This document shows, one piece after another, positions 9,661 to 18,141 of a stretch of 64,000 nucleotides of DNA (its first letter is position 1; each line of letters begins with the position of its first letter). A program made the position numbers and the translations under genes. Under the pieces are notes generated by a model. The model ran no database searches and had not been told where the DNA came from. It saw nothing but the letters and a program-made list of their open reading frames with translations. Location: contig CAMJKP010000006.1 of the NCBI GenBank assembly GCA_946406435.1, positions 24,738-88,737 on the forward strand, given 5' to 3'. The stretch comes from an uncultured Prevotellaceae bacterium. GTDB taxonomy: Bacteria; Bacteroidota; Bacteroidia; Bacteroidales; Bacteroidaceae.

Positions 9661-9925
9661 TTTCGTATGCCTATTGAGCGAGACTCTGTTACAGCTTTGG
9701 ACTATCTAAGCCAAAGATAATGAGGCTGTTATATACAATAGAGCTGGCAGAGTATAGGCAACTGAGAGTCTCATTAGCATAACAATAAGTATTAAATCAT
9801 AGCTGATTTACCTTATTCAATATGTTTGAAAAACGATGTAAAAAGTGAAAACCATTCCAAAACTATCTCCCAAACTAAATACTGGCTTCAATGAGATTCT
9901 GCGGGAACTTTCAGCTCCCTCCAAT

Positions 9926-10031
9926 GTAGTTCCGTTGTAAGTCCGTTGTAAATCCGTTGTAAGTCCGTTCATCCTATAGTTCTAAGAGCGAAGGTAGAGC
10001 GAAGGTATAACGAAGGCATAGCGGAGGTATA
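9926..10031. repeat. 11-bp-phased inverted word array, locus C
   Basis: Four units of the type GTAAGTCCGTT start at 9926, 9937, 9948 and 9959 (exact 11-bp spacing). After an 18-nt spacer come four units of the type GCGAAGGTATA at 9988, 9999, 10010 and 10021. The left word is the reverse complement of AACGGACTTAC, which recurs at loci near 48.35 kb and 53.07 kb. Confidence 0.8.
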
Positions 10032-10051
10032 ACAGCAGTTCTACCCCCATA

Positions 10052-10092
10052 GTAACAAGTAACAGGTAACAATAAGGATTTTAGTGTAAGCG
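10052..10092 (+). repeat. Third copy of the GTAAC heptamer element (half element)
   Basis: GTAAC at 10052, 10059 and 10066 followed by AATAAGGATTTTAGTGTAAG, closely matching the copy at 9500-9540. Unlike that copy it has no nearby inverted partner. Confidence 0.7.
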
Positions 10093-10224
10093 TACCTAAT
10101 TTCAAACATAGTACCACCATCAGGATATGCTCTATTGGGTAGGACTATGAATAATTCGGAGTAACTTTTTGAGGACATAAAGTTTTTTCCTGTTTTTTTA
10201 CCAGACACCAATAATAAAATGCGA

Positions 10225-10266
10225 AACAGCGCTAATCATTTCCAAATCGGAATAATTAGCGCTGTT
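10225..10266 (-). terminator. Terminator of the GH2 gene
   Basis: Long hairpin: AACAGCGCTAAT at 10225-10236 pairs with ATTAGCGCTGTT at 10255-10266, with partly paired inner bases. It lies 18 nt past the stop of the minus-strand GH2 gene. The U-tract is poor, so termination strength is uncertain. Confidence 0.6.
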
Positions 10267-10283
10267 CTTGAATTTCTAAGATA

Positions 10284-12866
10284 CTAATTCACAGACTTAA
10301 TCGTTATGCTGTTCTCTATCAAACTCTTTGTGAACTTCTTGCCCTTATCATTCTTGAAGGTACCAGAAGGGCGAGTAACAGTAATGGTTATGTCACCTGG
10401 CTTCTCTGTACTCTGTATGGTCACAACAAGTTTTCCGTGGAAGAGCTTCATGTGAGGCTCAACAAACATTTCCGTGGAAGTGGCATCGCCGTTACAGATG
10501 GCACGAAAACGTCCCTCACCCTTAATAGCGACAAGAATCTCGTCATCCGCATCTGGACATAGATTACCGTCCTTATCAAGCATACTCACCGTAATGTAGC
10601 TTAAATCCTCTCCGTCAGCCTTGATGGTCTTCACATCAGGTTCAAGCAACAACTGTGACGTATAACCAGCGGTACGAATAACCTTCTCTGCAGCAACAGC
10701 GCCCGATTCATCGTATGCCACCACCTTCAGTTCACCAGGCTCATACTTAGGATACCAGCGGAGACGGAAACGATCCATGTTCGGTGCATTAGAGGTATCA
10801 TACCTTGCATCCCATCTGTCACCGTTAGGATTAGTCTGACTCTGACCTGTAATCTGATTACCACTCTCATCACAGTTGATGAAATGATTCTTCTTTTTCC
10901 TGCCCTGTGACTTACCATTTATGAAAAGCTCAGCTTCCTCATAATCCGTATAGACCATAACAGGGACACCCTTTCCAATTCTTTCCTTATCCCATGTCCA
11001 ATGTGGAAGAACGTGGAATGTATGCTCTTTTTTGTTCCATACAGAACGATAAAGGTAATATCTGTCCTTTGGAAGACCTGCAAGATCGCAGATTCCGAAG
11101 TATGATGAACGACTTGGCCAATATTCATCGTAAGGAGTAGGCTCACCGAGATAGTCAATACCAGTCCATACGAATTGTCCTATAGTCCAAGGAAGATCCT
11201 GCATATTCTCGAAATCTACATCAGGAAGGTTACTCCAAGGGCACCATTCATTATCGTAACTTGAGCATTGTCCATCATCATATATAGCATAGTTCGATGT
11301 CTTGAAAGGAAACTTATACACACCGCGCGAACTAACTGTAGAGCCAGTCTCTGTGCCAAGCACAAACTTCTGTGGAGTCTTGTCATACGCATACTGATAA
11401 CGATGTGTACGATAGTTGAGTCCCACGACATCCATCGTTGCCGCAACTTTACTCTTGATAGCCGCATCTACACGGTCAAGTCCCTGAGTGACTGGACGGG
11501 TCGGATCAAGTTTATGGCATAGATCCTGAAGTCTCTTTGACCATTCCACACCCACCTTAGAGTCGGTCTGTTCAGGAATCTCATTTCCGATACTCCACAT
11601 AACGATACAAGGATGATTACGATGCCCGAGCAGAAGATTTGTCAAGTCCTTCTCTGCCCATTCCTTGAAGAAGCGCGAATATCCGTTCTTACATTTAGGA
11701 TATATCCATTCATCGAAACTCTCTGCCATCACCATCATACCAAGCGAGTCGCAGACATCCATCTGCATCTGCGACGGCATATTATGGGCAGTACGAATAG
11801 CATCGCAACCCATATCCTTCATGAGTTTCACCTGTCGTATCAATGCTGCCTTATTAACGGCCGTTCCAAGCGGTCCAAGGTCATGATGCAAGCACACGCC
11901 CTGTATCTTACGCGTCTGCCCATTGAGTCTAAAGCCGTCCTTATCTACTTCGATAGTCCTTATACCCAAATTAGTGTAAGTTTCATCCACAAGCTTTCTC
12001 TTGCGGAAAAGACGGGCACGAACCTTATACAGGTATGGAGTCTCAGGTGACCATAGCTGCGGATTTGACACGGTAATAGTAGTCTTGATATGCCCATCTG
12101 CAGGAACATCATAGTGGCTGCCTGCCTCAAAATTGCCTTCTGCATTCAGAACCTCCACAACGAATGCCATGTCATCGTACAGTTTCTGTGCAGCTTCAGA
12201 AGCCGGCTTAAGCTGTGTCTCATACTCAACCATTGCCAGTTGCTTGGTTTCACCATAGTTGTTCACGCCTTTGCCAAATCCTGTTGTACGAATACTCGTT
12301 CCCCAGGGGTCTAATGAAACTTCAGGCAAAATCTCCACTTTCACAGGACGATATATTCCCGCACCAGGATACCAACGACTACTCTCCTCAAGGTTTACAA
12401 GATCAACATTAACCTCATTCTCACCAGCTTTCACAAGCTTTGTAATATCAAGTCGAAAAGCATTATAGCCATATGGCCAGTAACCAGCCTTCTGACCGTT
12501 GACATACACAGTTGGCTCTGACATTGCACCATCAAACTCTATGACGCAACGCCCCATCTTTGCAAATCGTTCCTTGTCAATAGTGAATTTTGTGCGATAG
12601 TATCCTTTTCCCATCCAAGGAAGGGCACCAGTACGACCACTCTTCTCTGTAGGAGTCTTTTCTCCATTCTGCTCGATAGTAACCACCTGAAGGTCGTTCT
12701 TCTTATCAAATGGCCTTGATATAGCCCAGTCATGCGGAACCGTGACTGGGAACCAGTAGGTTTTGCTACGAGTAAATTCCCATTGCTTCAGGTTTATTAT
12801 ACTGCGCTGTGCCCAGACATTGATTCCTACGAGCATCAGTATAGCAGTCAATAACGATTTGTTCAT
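10284..12866 (-). CDS. Glycoside hydrolase family 2 (beta-galactosidase-like)
   Basis: Secreted or periplasmic retaining exo-glycosidase, 860 residues from the ATG at 12866. That start gives the signal peptide MNKSLLTAILMLVGINVWAQ; an in-frame ATG at 12902 adds 12 hydrophilic residues. Domain order follows GH2: jelly-roll sugar-binding domain (about 20-180, with GYWPYGYNAFRLDIT), Ig-like domain (about 190-300), TIM barrel (about 305-590), then C-terminal Ig-like domains. The acid/base glutamate is in WSIGNEIPE (Glu429 here) and the nucleophile is in LGTETGS (Glu506). Substrate could be a beta-galactoside or beta-glucuronide; sequence alone does not decide. Monocistronic with its own promoter and terminator, not adjacent to a SusC/D pair. 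Confidence 0.88.
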   Translation of the reverse strand: MNKSLLTAILMLVGINVWAQRSIINLKQWEFTRSKTYWFPVTVPHDWAISRPFDKKNDLQVVTIEQNGEKTPTEKSGRTGALPWMGKGYYRTKFTIDKERFAKMGRCVIEFDGAMSEPTVYVNGQKAGYWPYGYNAFRLDITKLVKAGENEVNVDLVNLEESSRWYPGAGIYRPVKVEILPEVSLDPWGTSIRTTGFGKGVNNYGETKQLAMVEYETQLKPASEAAQKLYDDMAFVVEVLNAEGNFEAGSHYDVPADGHIKTTITVSNPQLWSPETPYLYKVRARLFRKRKLVDETYTNLGIRTIEVDKDGFRLNGQTRKIQGVCLHHDLGPLGTAVNKAALIRQVKLMKDMGCDAIRTAHNMPSQMQMDVCDSLGMMVMAESFDEWIYPKCKNGYSRFFKEWAEKDLTNLLLGHRNHPCIVMWSIGNEIPEQTDSKVGVEWSKRLQDLCHKLDPTRPVTQGLDRVDAAIKSKVAATMDVVGLNYRTHRYQYAYDKTPQKFVLGTETGSTVSSRGVYKFPFKTSNYAIYDDGQCSSYDNEWCPWSNLPDVDFENMQDLPWTIGQFVWTGIDYLGEPTPYDEYWPSRSSYFGICDLAGLPKDRYYLYRSVWNKKEHTFHVLPHWTWDKERIGKGVPVMVYTDYEEAELFINGKSQGRKKKNHFINCDESGNQITGQSQTNPNGDRWDARYDTSNAPNMDRFRLRWYPKYEPGELKVVAYDESGAVAAEKVIRTAGYTSQLLLEPDVKTIKADGEDLSYITVSMLDKDGNLCPDADDEILVAIKGEGRFRAICNGDATSTEMFVEPHMKLFHGKLVVTIQSTEKPGDITITVTRPSGTFKNDKGKKFTKSLIENSITIKSVN

Positions 12867-12914
12867 ATGTAGATGGAAATTAGTCATTCTATTTCTTTTC
12901 ATGAATTATTTCTG

Positions 12915-12922
12915 CAAAAATA
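12915..12922 (-). promoter_or_regulatory. -7 promoter element of the GH2 gene
   Basis: On the minus strand TATTTTTG, giving a predicted transcript start near 12908. That is too close to the ATG at 12902 for a normal leader and favours the ATG at 12866. Confidence 0.5.
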
Positions 12923-12965
12923 ATAAATTTCTTTAAAAAAGAAAAGTTTTTATGCAAAAAAGACT

Positions 12966-12973
12966 TAACTTTG
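12966..12973 (+). promoter_or_regulatory. -7 promoter element of the TauE/SafE gene
   Basis: TAACTTTG, 41 nt before the ATG at 13015. Divergent from the GH2 promoter. Confidence 0.55.
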
Positions 12974-13014
12974 CAGAATAATTTAAGAAATAGAACACTT
13001 TTCACTCAAAAAAA

Positions 13015-13740
13015 ATGCAGGAAACAGCGATATTCTTGGTGTTGATGTGTATAGGCGCTTCATTTGTGCAACGCGTTTCTGGATTTGGATTCGGCATCTT
13101 CATCATGACAGTCCTCCCATATCTCATGCCATCATATGGCGAAGCCACAACTCTTTCAGGATTATGCGCCATGAGCATGTGTCTATACATAGTCATTAGC
13201 CATTGGAAACATATAAGCTGGAATAAACTTTGGTATCTTCTAATTGTCTTTCTCATAACTTCATTCTTCGCCGTCCATTTCGTCAGTCAGGCAGGAGACG
13301 GATTGCTGAAGATTCTTCTCGGCATCACACTTATCATTGCAAGCATATGGTTTTCATTATTTGCTGGGAAGGTGCATATTAAGCCCAATAAGTTTACACA
13401 AACGATATTGGGCACCCTCTCTGGAATTATGGGCGGATTATTCGGAATGCAAGGTCCTCCAGCAGTCCTATACTTTGTTGAGACGACAGAAACTAAGGAG
13501 GAATACATGGCTGTGGCTCAGACTTACTTCCTTATAGGCAATATCATGATGACGATATACCGAGCCTATTACGGATTCCTGACCACTACAGTACTCACCG
13601 ACTATTGCCTCGGAATAATTGGAGTCATAGCTGGTACAATACTCGGAAGCTATGTTTTCAAGAGAATTTCATTACCTATCCTAAGGAAAATAATCTACGC
13701 CTATATGGCGATAAGTGGTATTAAATGCATATTTTTCTAA
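13015..13740 (+). CDS. TauE/SafE-family membrane permease
   Basis: Polytopic inner-membrane protein of 241 residues with about seven or eight hydrophobic helices. The family exports or imports sulfite, sulfoacetate and related anions. The two half-repeats are recognisable by GFGFGIFIM near residues 22-30 and GIMGGLFGMQGPPAVLYF near 140-157, the conserved Gly/Pro-rich signature of TauE/SafE. Slightly short for the family (usually about 250-270). Single gene between divergent GH2 and convergent LRR genes, so no pathway context. The transported anion is unknown. Confidence 0.82.
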   Translation: MQETAIFLVLMCIGASFVQRVSGFGFGIFIMTVLPYLMPSYGEATTLSGLCAMSMCLYIVISHWKHISWNKLWYLLIVFLITSFFAVHFVSQAGDGLLKILLGITLIIASIWFSLFAGKVHIKPNKFTQTILGTLSGIMGGLFGMQGPPAVLYFVETTETKEEYMAVAQTYFLIGNIMMTIYRAYYGFLTTTVLTDYCLGIIGVIAGTILGSYVFKRISLPILRKIIYAYMAISGIKCIFF

Positions 13741-13752
13741 ATACCAATAAAA

Positions 13753-13797
13753 ATCCCCCCACTCCACTGCCGCTGCAATAGAGCCAAATGGGGGGAT
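13753..13797. terminator. Shared hairpin terminator between convergent genes
   Basis: Perfect 9-bp stem ATCCCCCCA (13753-13761) and TGGGGGGAT (13789-13797) with a 27-nt loop. On the minus strand it is followed by TTTTATTGG and may end the LRR transcript; on the plus strand the T-run is weak. Confidence 0.65.
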
Positions 13798-13855
13798 GAC
13801 TTTTACTGAATATGATAAAACTTGTTTCTAAAAGTGGGTCTTTCAAATTACTTCC

Positions 13856-14614
13856 TTAATATAATTTAGCATCACCATAATAACCCGCAACAAGAGCAGA
13901 AGGTACAGACTTGGTTGAAATACCAAGACTAATATTCTCAAGACTGCTACAATCTTCGAATGCATCGCTACAAAGCACACCACCATTTACAGCCAAAGAC
14001 TTGAGGCTGACTGGAAGCGAGAATTTCATGGTCTTACGACCAATCATGTGAGATACATTATAGTATTCCTTGCCTGTGCTTATTCCGAATATCCATGAAA
14101 GGTCATTCTTATCTGTCTGATCAACCCATATAGCACCATTATAGCCAAGGAAAGGAAGAGACACAGATGTGAGGCTAGAACAGCCCTTTAAAGCGTTTCT
14201 GCCAATACTTTCTACTGTTGAAGGGATTATTATCTCCTTGAGGGCTGTACACCCCTCAAATGCACTCTCTCCAATACTGCGTACTTTATCTGAAAAACGA
14301 ACGCTCTCCAATCTGTCAAGGCCCTTGAAAAGATTGTCGCCTATGACTTCGAAGCCCTCGTCACAATAAAAATCATCTTCTATTATCACGCTCTTAATCT
14401 GCTTTCTATACTTGTAGAAAGGAGATTTGTCAAAATGAGAGGTTGAAGCCTCCAGTGGAACCACGTGAAGTGTTCCATTGCCATCGATATTCCATACGAA
14501 ATATGCGGTGCCATCCACGCTTAATGTACTCGGCTCATCAGCCTTACCTACAGTCGCTAAACCCATGGTTATTACCATAGTAATAATCATTCTGAGATAG
14601 AATGCCTTTTCCAT
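13856..14614 (-). CDS. BspA-type leucine-rich repeat surface protein
   Basis: 252 residues with an N-terminal signal peptide (hydrophobic to about residue 25, ending GKADE). The body carries LRR_5/BspA-like repeats of about 23 residues, for example LESVRFSDKVRSIGESAFEGC, LKEIIIPSTVESIGRNALKGC and a later SDAFEDCSSLENISLG. In oral and gut Bacteroidota such proteins are usually exposed and bind host or bacterial surfaces. This one is short and stops soon after the last repeat (ending YYGDAKLY), without the C-terminal sorting tail often present, so it may be C-terminally truncated. Own promoter; shares a terminator hairpin with TauE. Confidence 0.75.
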   Translation of the reverse strand: MEKAFYLRMIITMVITMGLATVGKADEPSTLSVDGTAYFVWNIDGNGTLHVVPLEASTSHFDKSPFYKYRKQIKSVIIEDDFYCDEGFEVIGDNLFKGLDRLESVRFSDKVRSIGESAFEGCTALKEIIIPSTVESIGRNALKGCSSLTSVSLPFLGYNGAIWVDQTDKNDLSWIFGISTGKEYYNVSHMIGRKTMKFSLPVSLKSLAVNGGVLCSDAFEDCSSLENISLGISTKSVPSALVAGYYGDAKLY

Positions 14615-14706
14615 AATAAAATAATTTAGATGTTGGAAATAAATGTATTAATAAATTTAGGAATATTAGTTACTTCATATCGCTATATGACAAATCCCAT
14701 TTTTTG

Positions 14707-14714
14707 CAAAGTTA
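14707..14714 (-). promoter_or_regulatory. -7 promoter element of the LRR gene
   Basis: Minus strand TAACTTTG, 93 nt upstream of the LRR start codon. Between here and 14970 the sequence is AT-rich and I see no further feature. Confidence 0.5.
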
Positions 14715-14971
14715 AGCAATTAAATTCACAAAAGCGAACAATATATAATAATATTTAGTGTACAGCATACATTCTTGATATAAATCAAGCCAATAGCTCA
14801 TAAATTAGAGGAAACGCTCAAAAAGCAGCAAAAATATGAGAAATATAGGATTTTGCAATATTGCATATTTGTAAATATAGCAGAAATATGGCACTTTATG
14901 TCAATTTTGCTATTGCGGAATTGTAAAAATCGTTGCATCTTCGGAAACGCAATACTTTTGTCTTCATTAAA

Positions 14972-15003
14972 TTTGCACACACAAATAATATGTATTAACT
15001 TTG
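14972..15003 (+). promoter_or_regulatory. Full consensus promoter in an intergenic region
   Basis: TTTG at 14972-14975, exactly 20 nt spacer, TAACTTTG at 14996-15003. It points at no annotated gene; a terminator follows about 105 nt later. Confidence 0.7.
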
Positions 15004-15009
15004 CACTCG

Positions 15010-15122
15010 GAAATAAGTGTAAGATTTATGAAAGTGACAGATATATAACAATGTCACAACAAAAAGGGGAAAATGAGCCATACTTAGTTGTTTGAAACTG
15101 GGTCTGGCTCCTTTATTTTTTT
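15010..15122 (+). ncRNA. Candidate small RNA or leader-peptide transcript of about 110 nt
   Basis: Delimited by the consensus promoter at 14972-15003 and a hairpin GAGCCA (15075-15080)/TGGCTC (15105-15110) followed by CTTTATTTTTTT. It could be a non-coding RNA, or encode a 14-residue peptide (ATG 15051 to TGA 15095, starting MSQQKGENEP) whose last codons enter the terminator stem. No gene follows in the same direction for more than 16 kb (next is at 32029), so it is not an obvious attenuator. Confidence 0.5.
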
Positions 15123-15181
15123 AAGAAAAACACTTAATACTTCAGGAAAACATACAAATATAATTTTTACATAACTCTGCA

Positions 15182-15520
15182 ACTCGTCACCCTGAGCGAT
15201 ATAAATCTTTATATATCAGAGATTTGTAACGGTGATTCATTTCAAGACACTCGTCACCCACTCATCACCCTCACGAGGCATATCTTACTGATATAGAATA
15301 AATTGCAAAGACGATTCACCTGTCACCTTTTTTAGGGTGACGAGTGGGGATAGGGTAAATTGTACATATAACATTCACGCACTCAACAAGATACAACGAT
15401 TTGGGTGATGAGTGTGGTGACGAGTGGTATAGGGTGAATCAACGCTGTAAGCCACAATGCAACAACAACTTACAACGTTACGGGTGATGAGTGATGAATT
15501 TTTTAAAACTTTTTTTCTGA
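15182..15520. repeat. Inverted array of the word ACTCRTCACC, locus I
   Basis: ACTCGTCACC at 15182 and 15249 and ACTCATCACC at 15260 (11 bp after the previous one). Inverted GGTGACGAGT or GGTGATGAGT at 15336, 15404, 15416 and 15483. The right end runs into TTTTTTAAAACTTTTTTTCTGA, resembling the right end of the element ending near 52969. No coding potential. Confidence 0.7.
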
Positions 15521-15580
15521 ACACAAAATGGTCTTTCCCTGATTTTGGGTCAAGCCCAAAATCCATTTCCAACCACCTTT

Positions 15581-15645
15581 CCTATGCCCTCACTTTACCT
15601 CCGCTCTTCCTTCGCTTCAAATCCGCTTCAAAGCCGCTCCTATAG
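15581..15645 (+). repeat. 11-bp-phased word array, locus F (one arm only)
   Basis: Units starting at 15581, 15592, 15603, 15614, 15625 and 15636 share a TCC/GCTT pattern (for example GCTTCAAATCC then GCTTCAAAGCC) with exact 11-bp spacing. Preceded by the small hairpin ATTTTGGG/CCCAAAAT at about 15542-15562. No inverted arm is visible. Confidence 0.6.
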
Positions 15646-15743
15646 ATTGGACAGATAGCGCACATACAGCAAAGGTTCTTAAGGTGTAAAGGGCATGAAA
15701 AAGCGATTTAGGGGGATTTTCTTTTAGTAACTACAAAAGGCAC

Positions 15744-15793
15744 AAAAAAATCGTGCGCCACATCTCCGGACAAATGCCGGGAAGTGACGCACG
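15744..15793 (-). terminator. Rho-independent terminator of the locus-distal binding protein
   Basis: TCGTGCG (15751-15757) pairs with CGCACGA (15787-15793), with an inner CCGG/CCGG stem. On the minus strand it is followed by TTTTTTTGTG. It lies 45 nt past the stop of the 15838-17883 gene. Confidence 0.8.
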
Positions 15794-15837
15794 AAAGTTT
15801 ATATTACTCTCTATATTACAAGAGAGATGAGAAATTC

Positions 15838-17883
15838 TTACTTAGCAAGATACTTGTTGCCGTTGCCGTCAACAACCATACCCTTATAGTCGTTAGATAC
15901 ACGCTGACCAGCGATGTTGAACTTAACGTTAGAGTTGTTCTTCTTAGCTACAACATTGTTGATACCAGTCTGGTTAGGATCTGTACCAAACTCGTAAGGA
16001 CCAGCATCGCCAACAGCCTTAACGAAGAAGTTCTTCGTACCTGTCTGGTCGATAAGAGACTCTGTATCGTCAGCAAGCTTCCAAATAACGTCCCTAATTG
16101 TGTAGTCACAAGCCTGCTCGATCTCAGCCATGTTGAATGCGATAGTACGCATATCCTTGCCAGCACAATCATTAGGGATAGTGAATGTCATCTTGAATGT
16201 CTTCTCTTCAGTAGAGAAGTTGATAACGTTAGAACCCTCTTCTTCACCAATACAAGTAGTTGTGATGTAACCACCAGGTGTTGAATGACACTGTGTAGTT
16301 GTCTTAGCATCATCAAGAGATGCCTTATACTTGAACTCAATATATGTTACCTCACCTGCATTAAGAACACGATTAGCCTGGATGAACATCTGGTTGTCCC
16401 ATGGATCAGCAACCTTATCCTTACCATTCAAAGTGATTTCAGCTGGATTAGCCTTGATGTCAAGTTTCTCAAACAAATTACCCTTCTTCAAGTCAAATGC
16501 AATCTGCTTAGAACCTGGATCAATTGTAATCTCCCATATGCCCTTACCTGGGAGCTTGATAATAGCTGAACTTGCCTCAACATAGTCAACGAACTCACCC
16601 TCTACGAGCTTGGTTGGACGAATAGTAGCGCCCTTGAATGAAGCGAGAGTACCATAAGCGGTAGAGATCATAATTTCAGAAACATAATTATCATCAGTAC
16701 CTACAGTAGCTGTATATTCACCATCCTCTTCCTTAAATGGGGTAGCGTTAGCATAGTCAGGTGTAGTACCATCAACAGTAGTAACAAAGAAGCCCTCTTC
16801 AAGAACAACAGTCTCCCAAGAGAGATCATCGAAATAGAAATCTACTGCAGCCTGATTCTCAGGATTTAAGTTGAATGCAATTGACCAACCACCAGCCTGC
16901 TTGTCAGAGAATACGAATGTCTTTTCAAAGTCCTGCCACTCAGTAGTGAAGTCAACATCACCTACAGCCTCATAGTGGAGGTAGTTAGATGGGTTCTGAA
17001 GATGAATCTGAGTATTTGTATGAGCAGCCTGTGAAGCCTTGTAGCGGAACTTGACCCTCACCTTTGAGCCCTGTTTCCAAGACTGTGGAGATTGAATCCA
17101 GAACTGGTTGTCCCATGCTGCAGCATCACCATCTGTATCAGCTATAGCTCCATGAACTACGAATACGTGATTGCCTGGCTTGTCAGGATCCTCCTCGATT
17201 GTTGCAGGGAATGGATCAGAACCTTCTGTTCCATCTTCATGCATATTCACATTTGTACCCTTCTGCTTACCCCAAGCACAGATAGTGAAGTTCTTTGATT
17301 CATCATTCCATTTTACATTAGGATCAGCCCATGGAGTCTCAGCATCACCATTGGTGAGCATCTGCTTATATTTTTCCTCTGCTCCAGCAGCTTCCTCATG
17401 TGTAATTCTCAAGTATGCGATATCCCATTCACCAATATAGTCACCACACTGGAAAAGGATATCACCGCTTGGGTTAGCACCTGCCTCATAGTCAAAAGTA
17501 CCTTCTACCCACTCTGTAGTAATAGGGAACTGACCATAAGGGTTAATACCAAAGCCAAGGGCAGAGATGTTCTTTTCAACAGAACCCTTAACCTTGTAGT
17601 GAAGGGTATAGACTGTGCCCTCATCAGCCACTACACCACCAATAGGATGGAACTGGGCATCCCAGCTATTAGTTGTAGCTTCAGTACTTTCGAAGTGAAG
17701 GCAACCATTCTTAATAGAGAGGCGAGCTTTTGCTTCATCACTTGCGCCCCAACCATAGAACTTGATTGTGCTTGCATCACCGTCTTCGAATTTCGAGAAA
17801 TCAACCTCTGCGTCGATGACGGTTTTTGCATTTGCTCCCAGGAACATTGCCATAAGAGCAACGAGAGTAAATAATTTCCTCAT
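15838..17883 (-). CDS. Secreted three-module carbohydrate-binding-like protein
   Basis: 681 residues with a signal peptide (MRKLFTLVALMAMFLGANAK). Three related beta-sandwich modules are visible from a repeated aromatic motif: SWDAQFHPIG near residue 75, AAWDNQFWIQSPQSW near 255-270 and DPWDNQMFIQANRV near 495-510. Each is followed by a segment ending in FKYKAS or similar, as in CBM4/CBM22-like jelly rolls. The C terminus (GQRVSNDYKGMVVDGNGNKYLAK) resembles the tail common on Prevotella exported proteins. No glycosidase motif is seen, so a glycan-binding role is inferred from the modules and from its position after the GH10-like gene. It has its own promoter at 18004 and a strong terminator. 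Confidence 0.65.
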   Translation of the reverse strand: MRKLFTLVALMAMFLGANAKTVIDAEVDFSKFEDGDASTIKFYGWGASDEAKARLSIKNGCLHFESTEATTNSWDAQFHPIGGVVADEGTVYTLHYKVKGSVEKNISALGFGINPYGQFPITTEWVEGTFDYEAGANPSGDILFQCGDYIGEWDIAYLRITHEEAAGAEEKYKQMLTNGDAETPWADPNVKWNDESKNFTICAWGKQKGTNVNMHEDGTEGSDPFPATIEEDPDKPGNHVFVVHGAIADTDGDAAAWDNQFWIQSPQSWKQGSKVRVKFRYKASQAAHTNTQIHLQNPSNYLHYEAVGDVDFTTEWQDFEKTFVFSDKQAGGWSIAFNLNPENQAAVDFYFDDLSWETVVLEEGFFVTTVDGTTPDYANATPFKEEDGEYTATVGTDDNYVSEIMISTAYGTLASFKGATIRPTKLVEGEFVDYVEASSAIIKLPGKGIWEITIDPGSKQIAFDLKKGNLFEKLDIKANPAEITLNGKDKVADPWDNQMFIQANRVLNAGEVTYIEFKYKASLDDAKTTTQCHSTPGGYITTTCIGEEEGSNVINFSTEEKTFKMTFTIPNDCAGKDMRTIAFNMAEIEQACDYTIRDVIWKLADDTESLIDQTGTKNFFVKAVGDAGPYEFGTDPNQTGINNVVAKKNNSNVKFNIAGQRVSNDYKGMVVDGNGNKYLAK

Positions 17884-18003
17884 AATAGAAATAATTTAGA
17901 TTAATAATAGAAATAGATAAAATTATTTATAATATACGTATGAAAATACCCGCTTTCACCTCAAACTATGGAGATGCGGGACAATATAATAGATTTCTGA
18001 CTG

Positions 18004-18011
18004 CAAATATA
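18004..18011 (-). promoter_or_regulatory. -7 promoter element of the three-module protein
   Basis: Minus strand TATATTTG, about 120 nt upstream of the start. The leader contains a hairpin CCCGC/GCGGG (17950-17979). This separates the gene from the upstream Sus-like operon. Confidence 0.5.
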
Positions 18012-18141
18012 ATCTTTATTTTTGAAAATTACAACAAAAAACAGATATATTTTTAGAAATATTAGGCAATAAAGTGTAAAAAAGACGTTTTAGGGAGAAT
18101 TTCGCATAAAAATATACGAAATTCCCCTTTATTTTAACATT

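Noticed and set aside
14853..15095. An 80-codon plus-strand frame before the candidate small RNA
   Set aside because: It runs across the promoter at 14972-15003, shows no family resemblance, and only its last 15 codons fall within the predicted transcript.
15784..17874. Plus-strand reading frames of 60-166 codons opposite the three-module protein
   Set aside because: They are shadows of a strongly supported minus-strand gene with a signal peptide and conserved modules.
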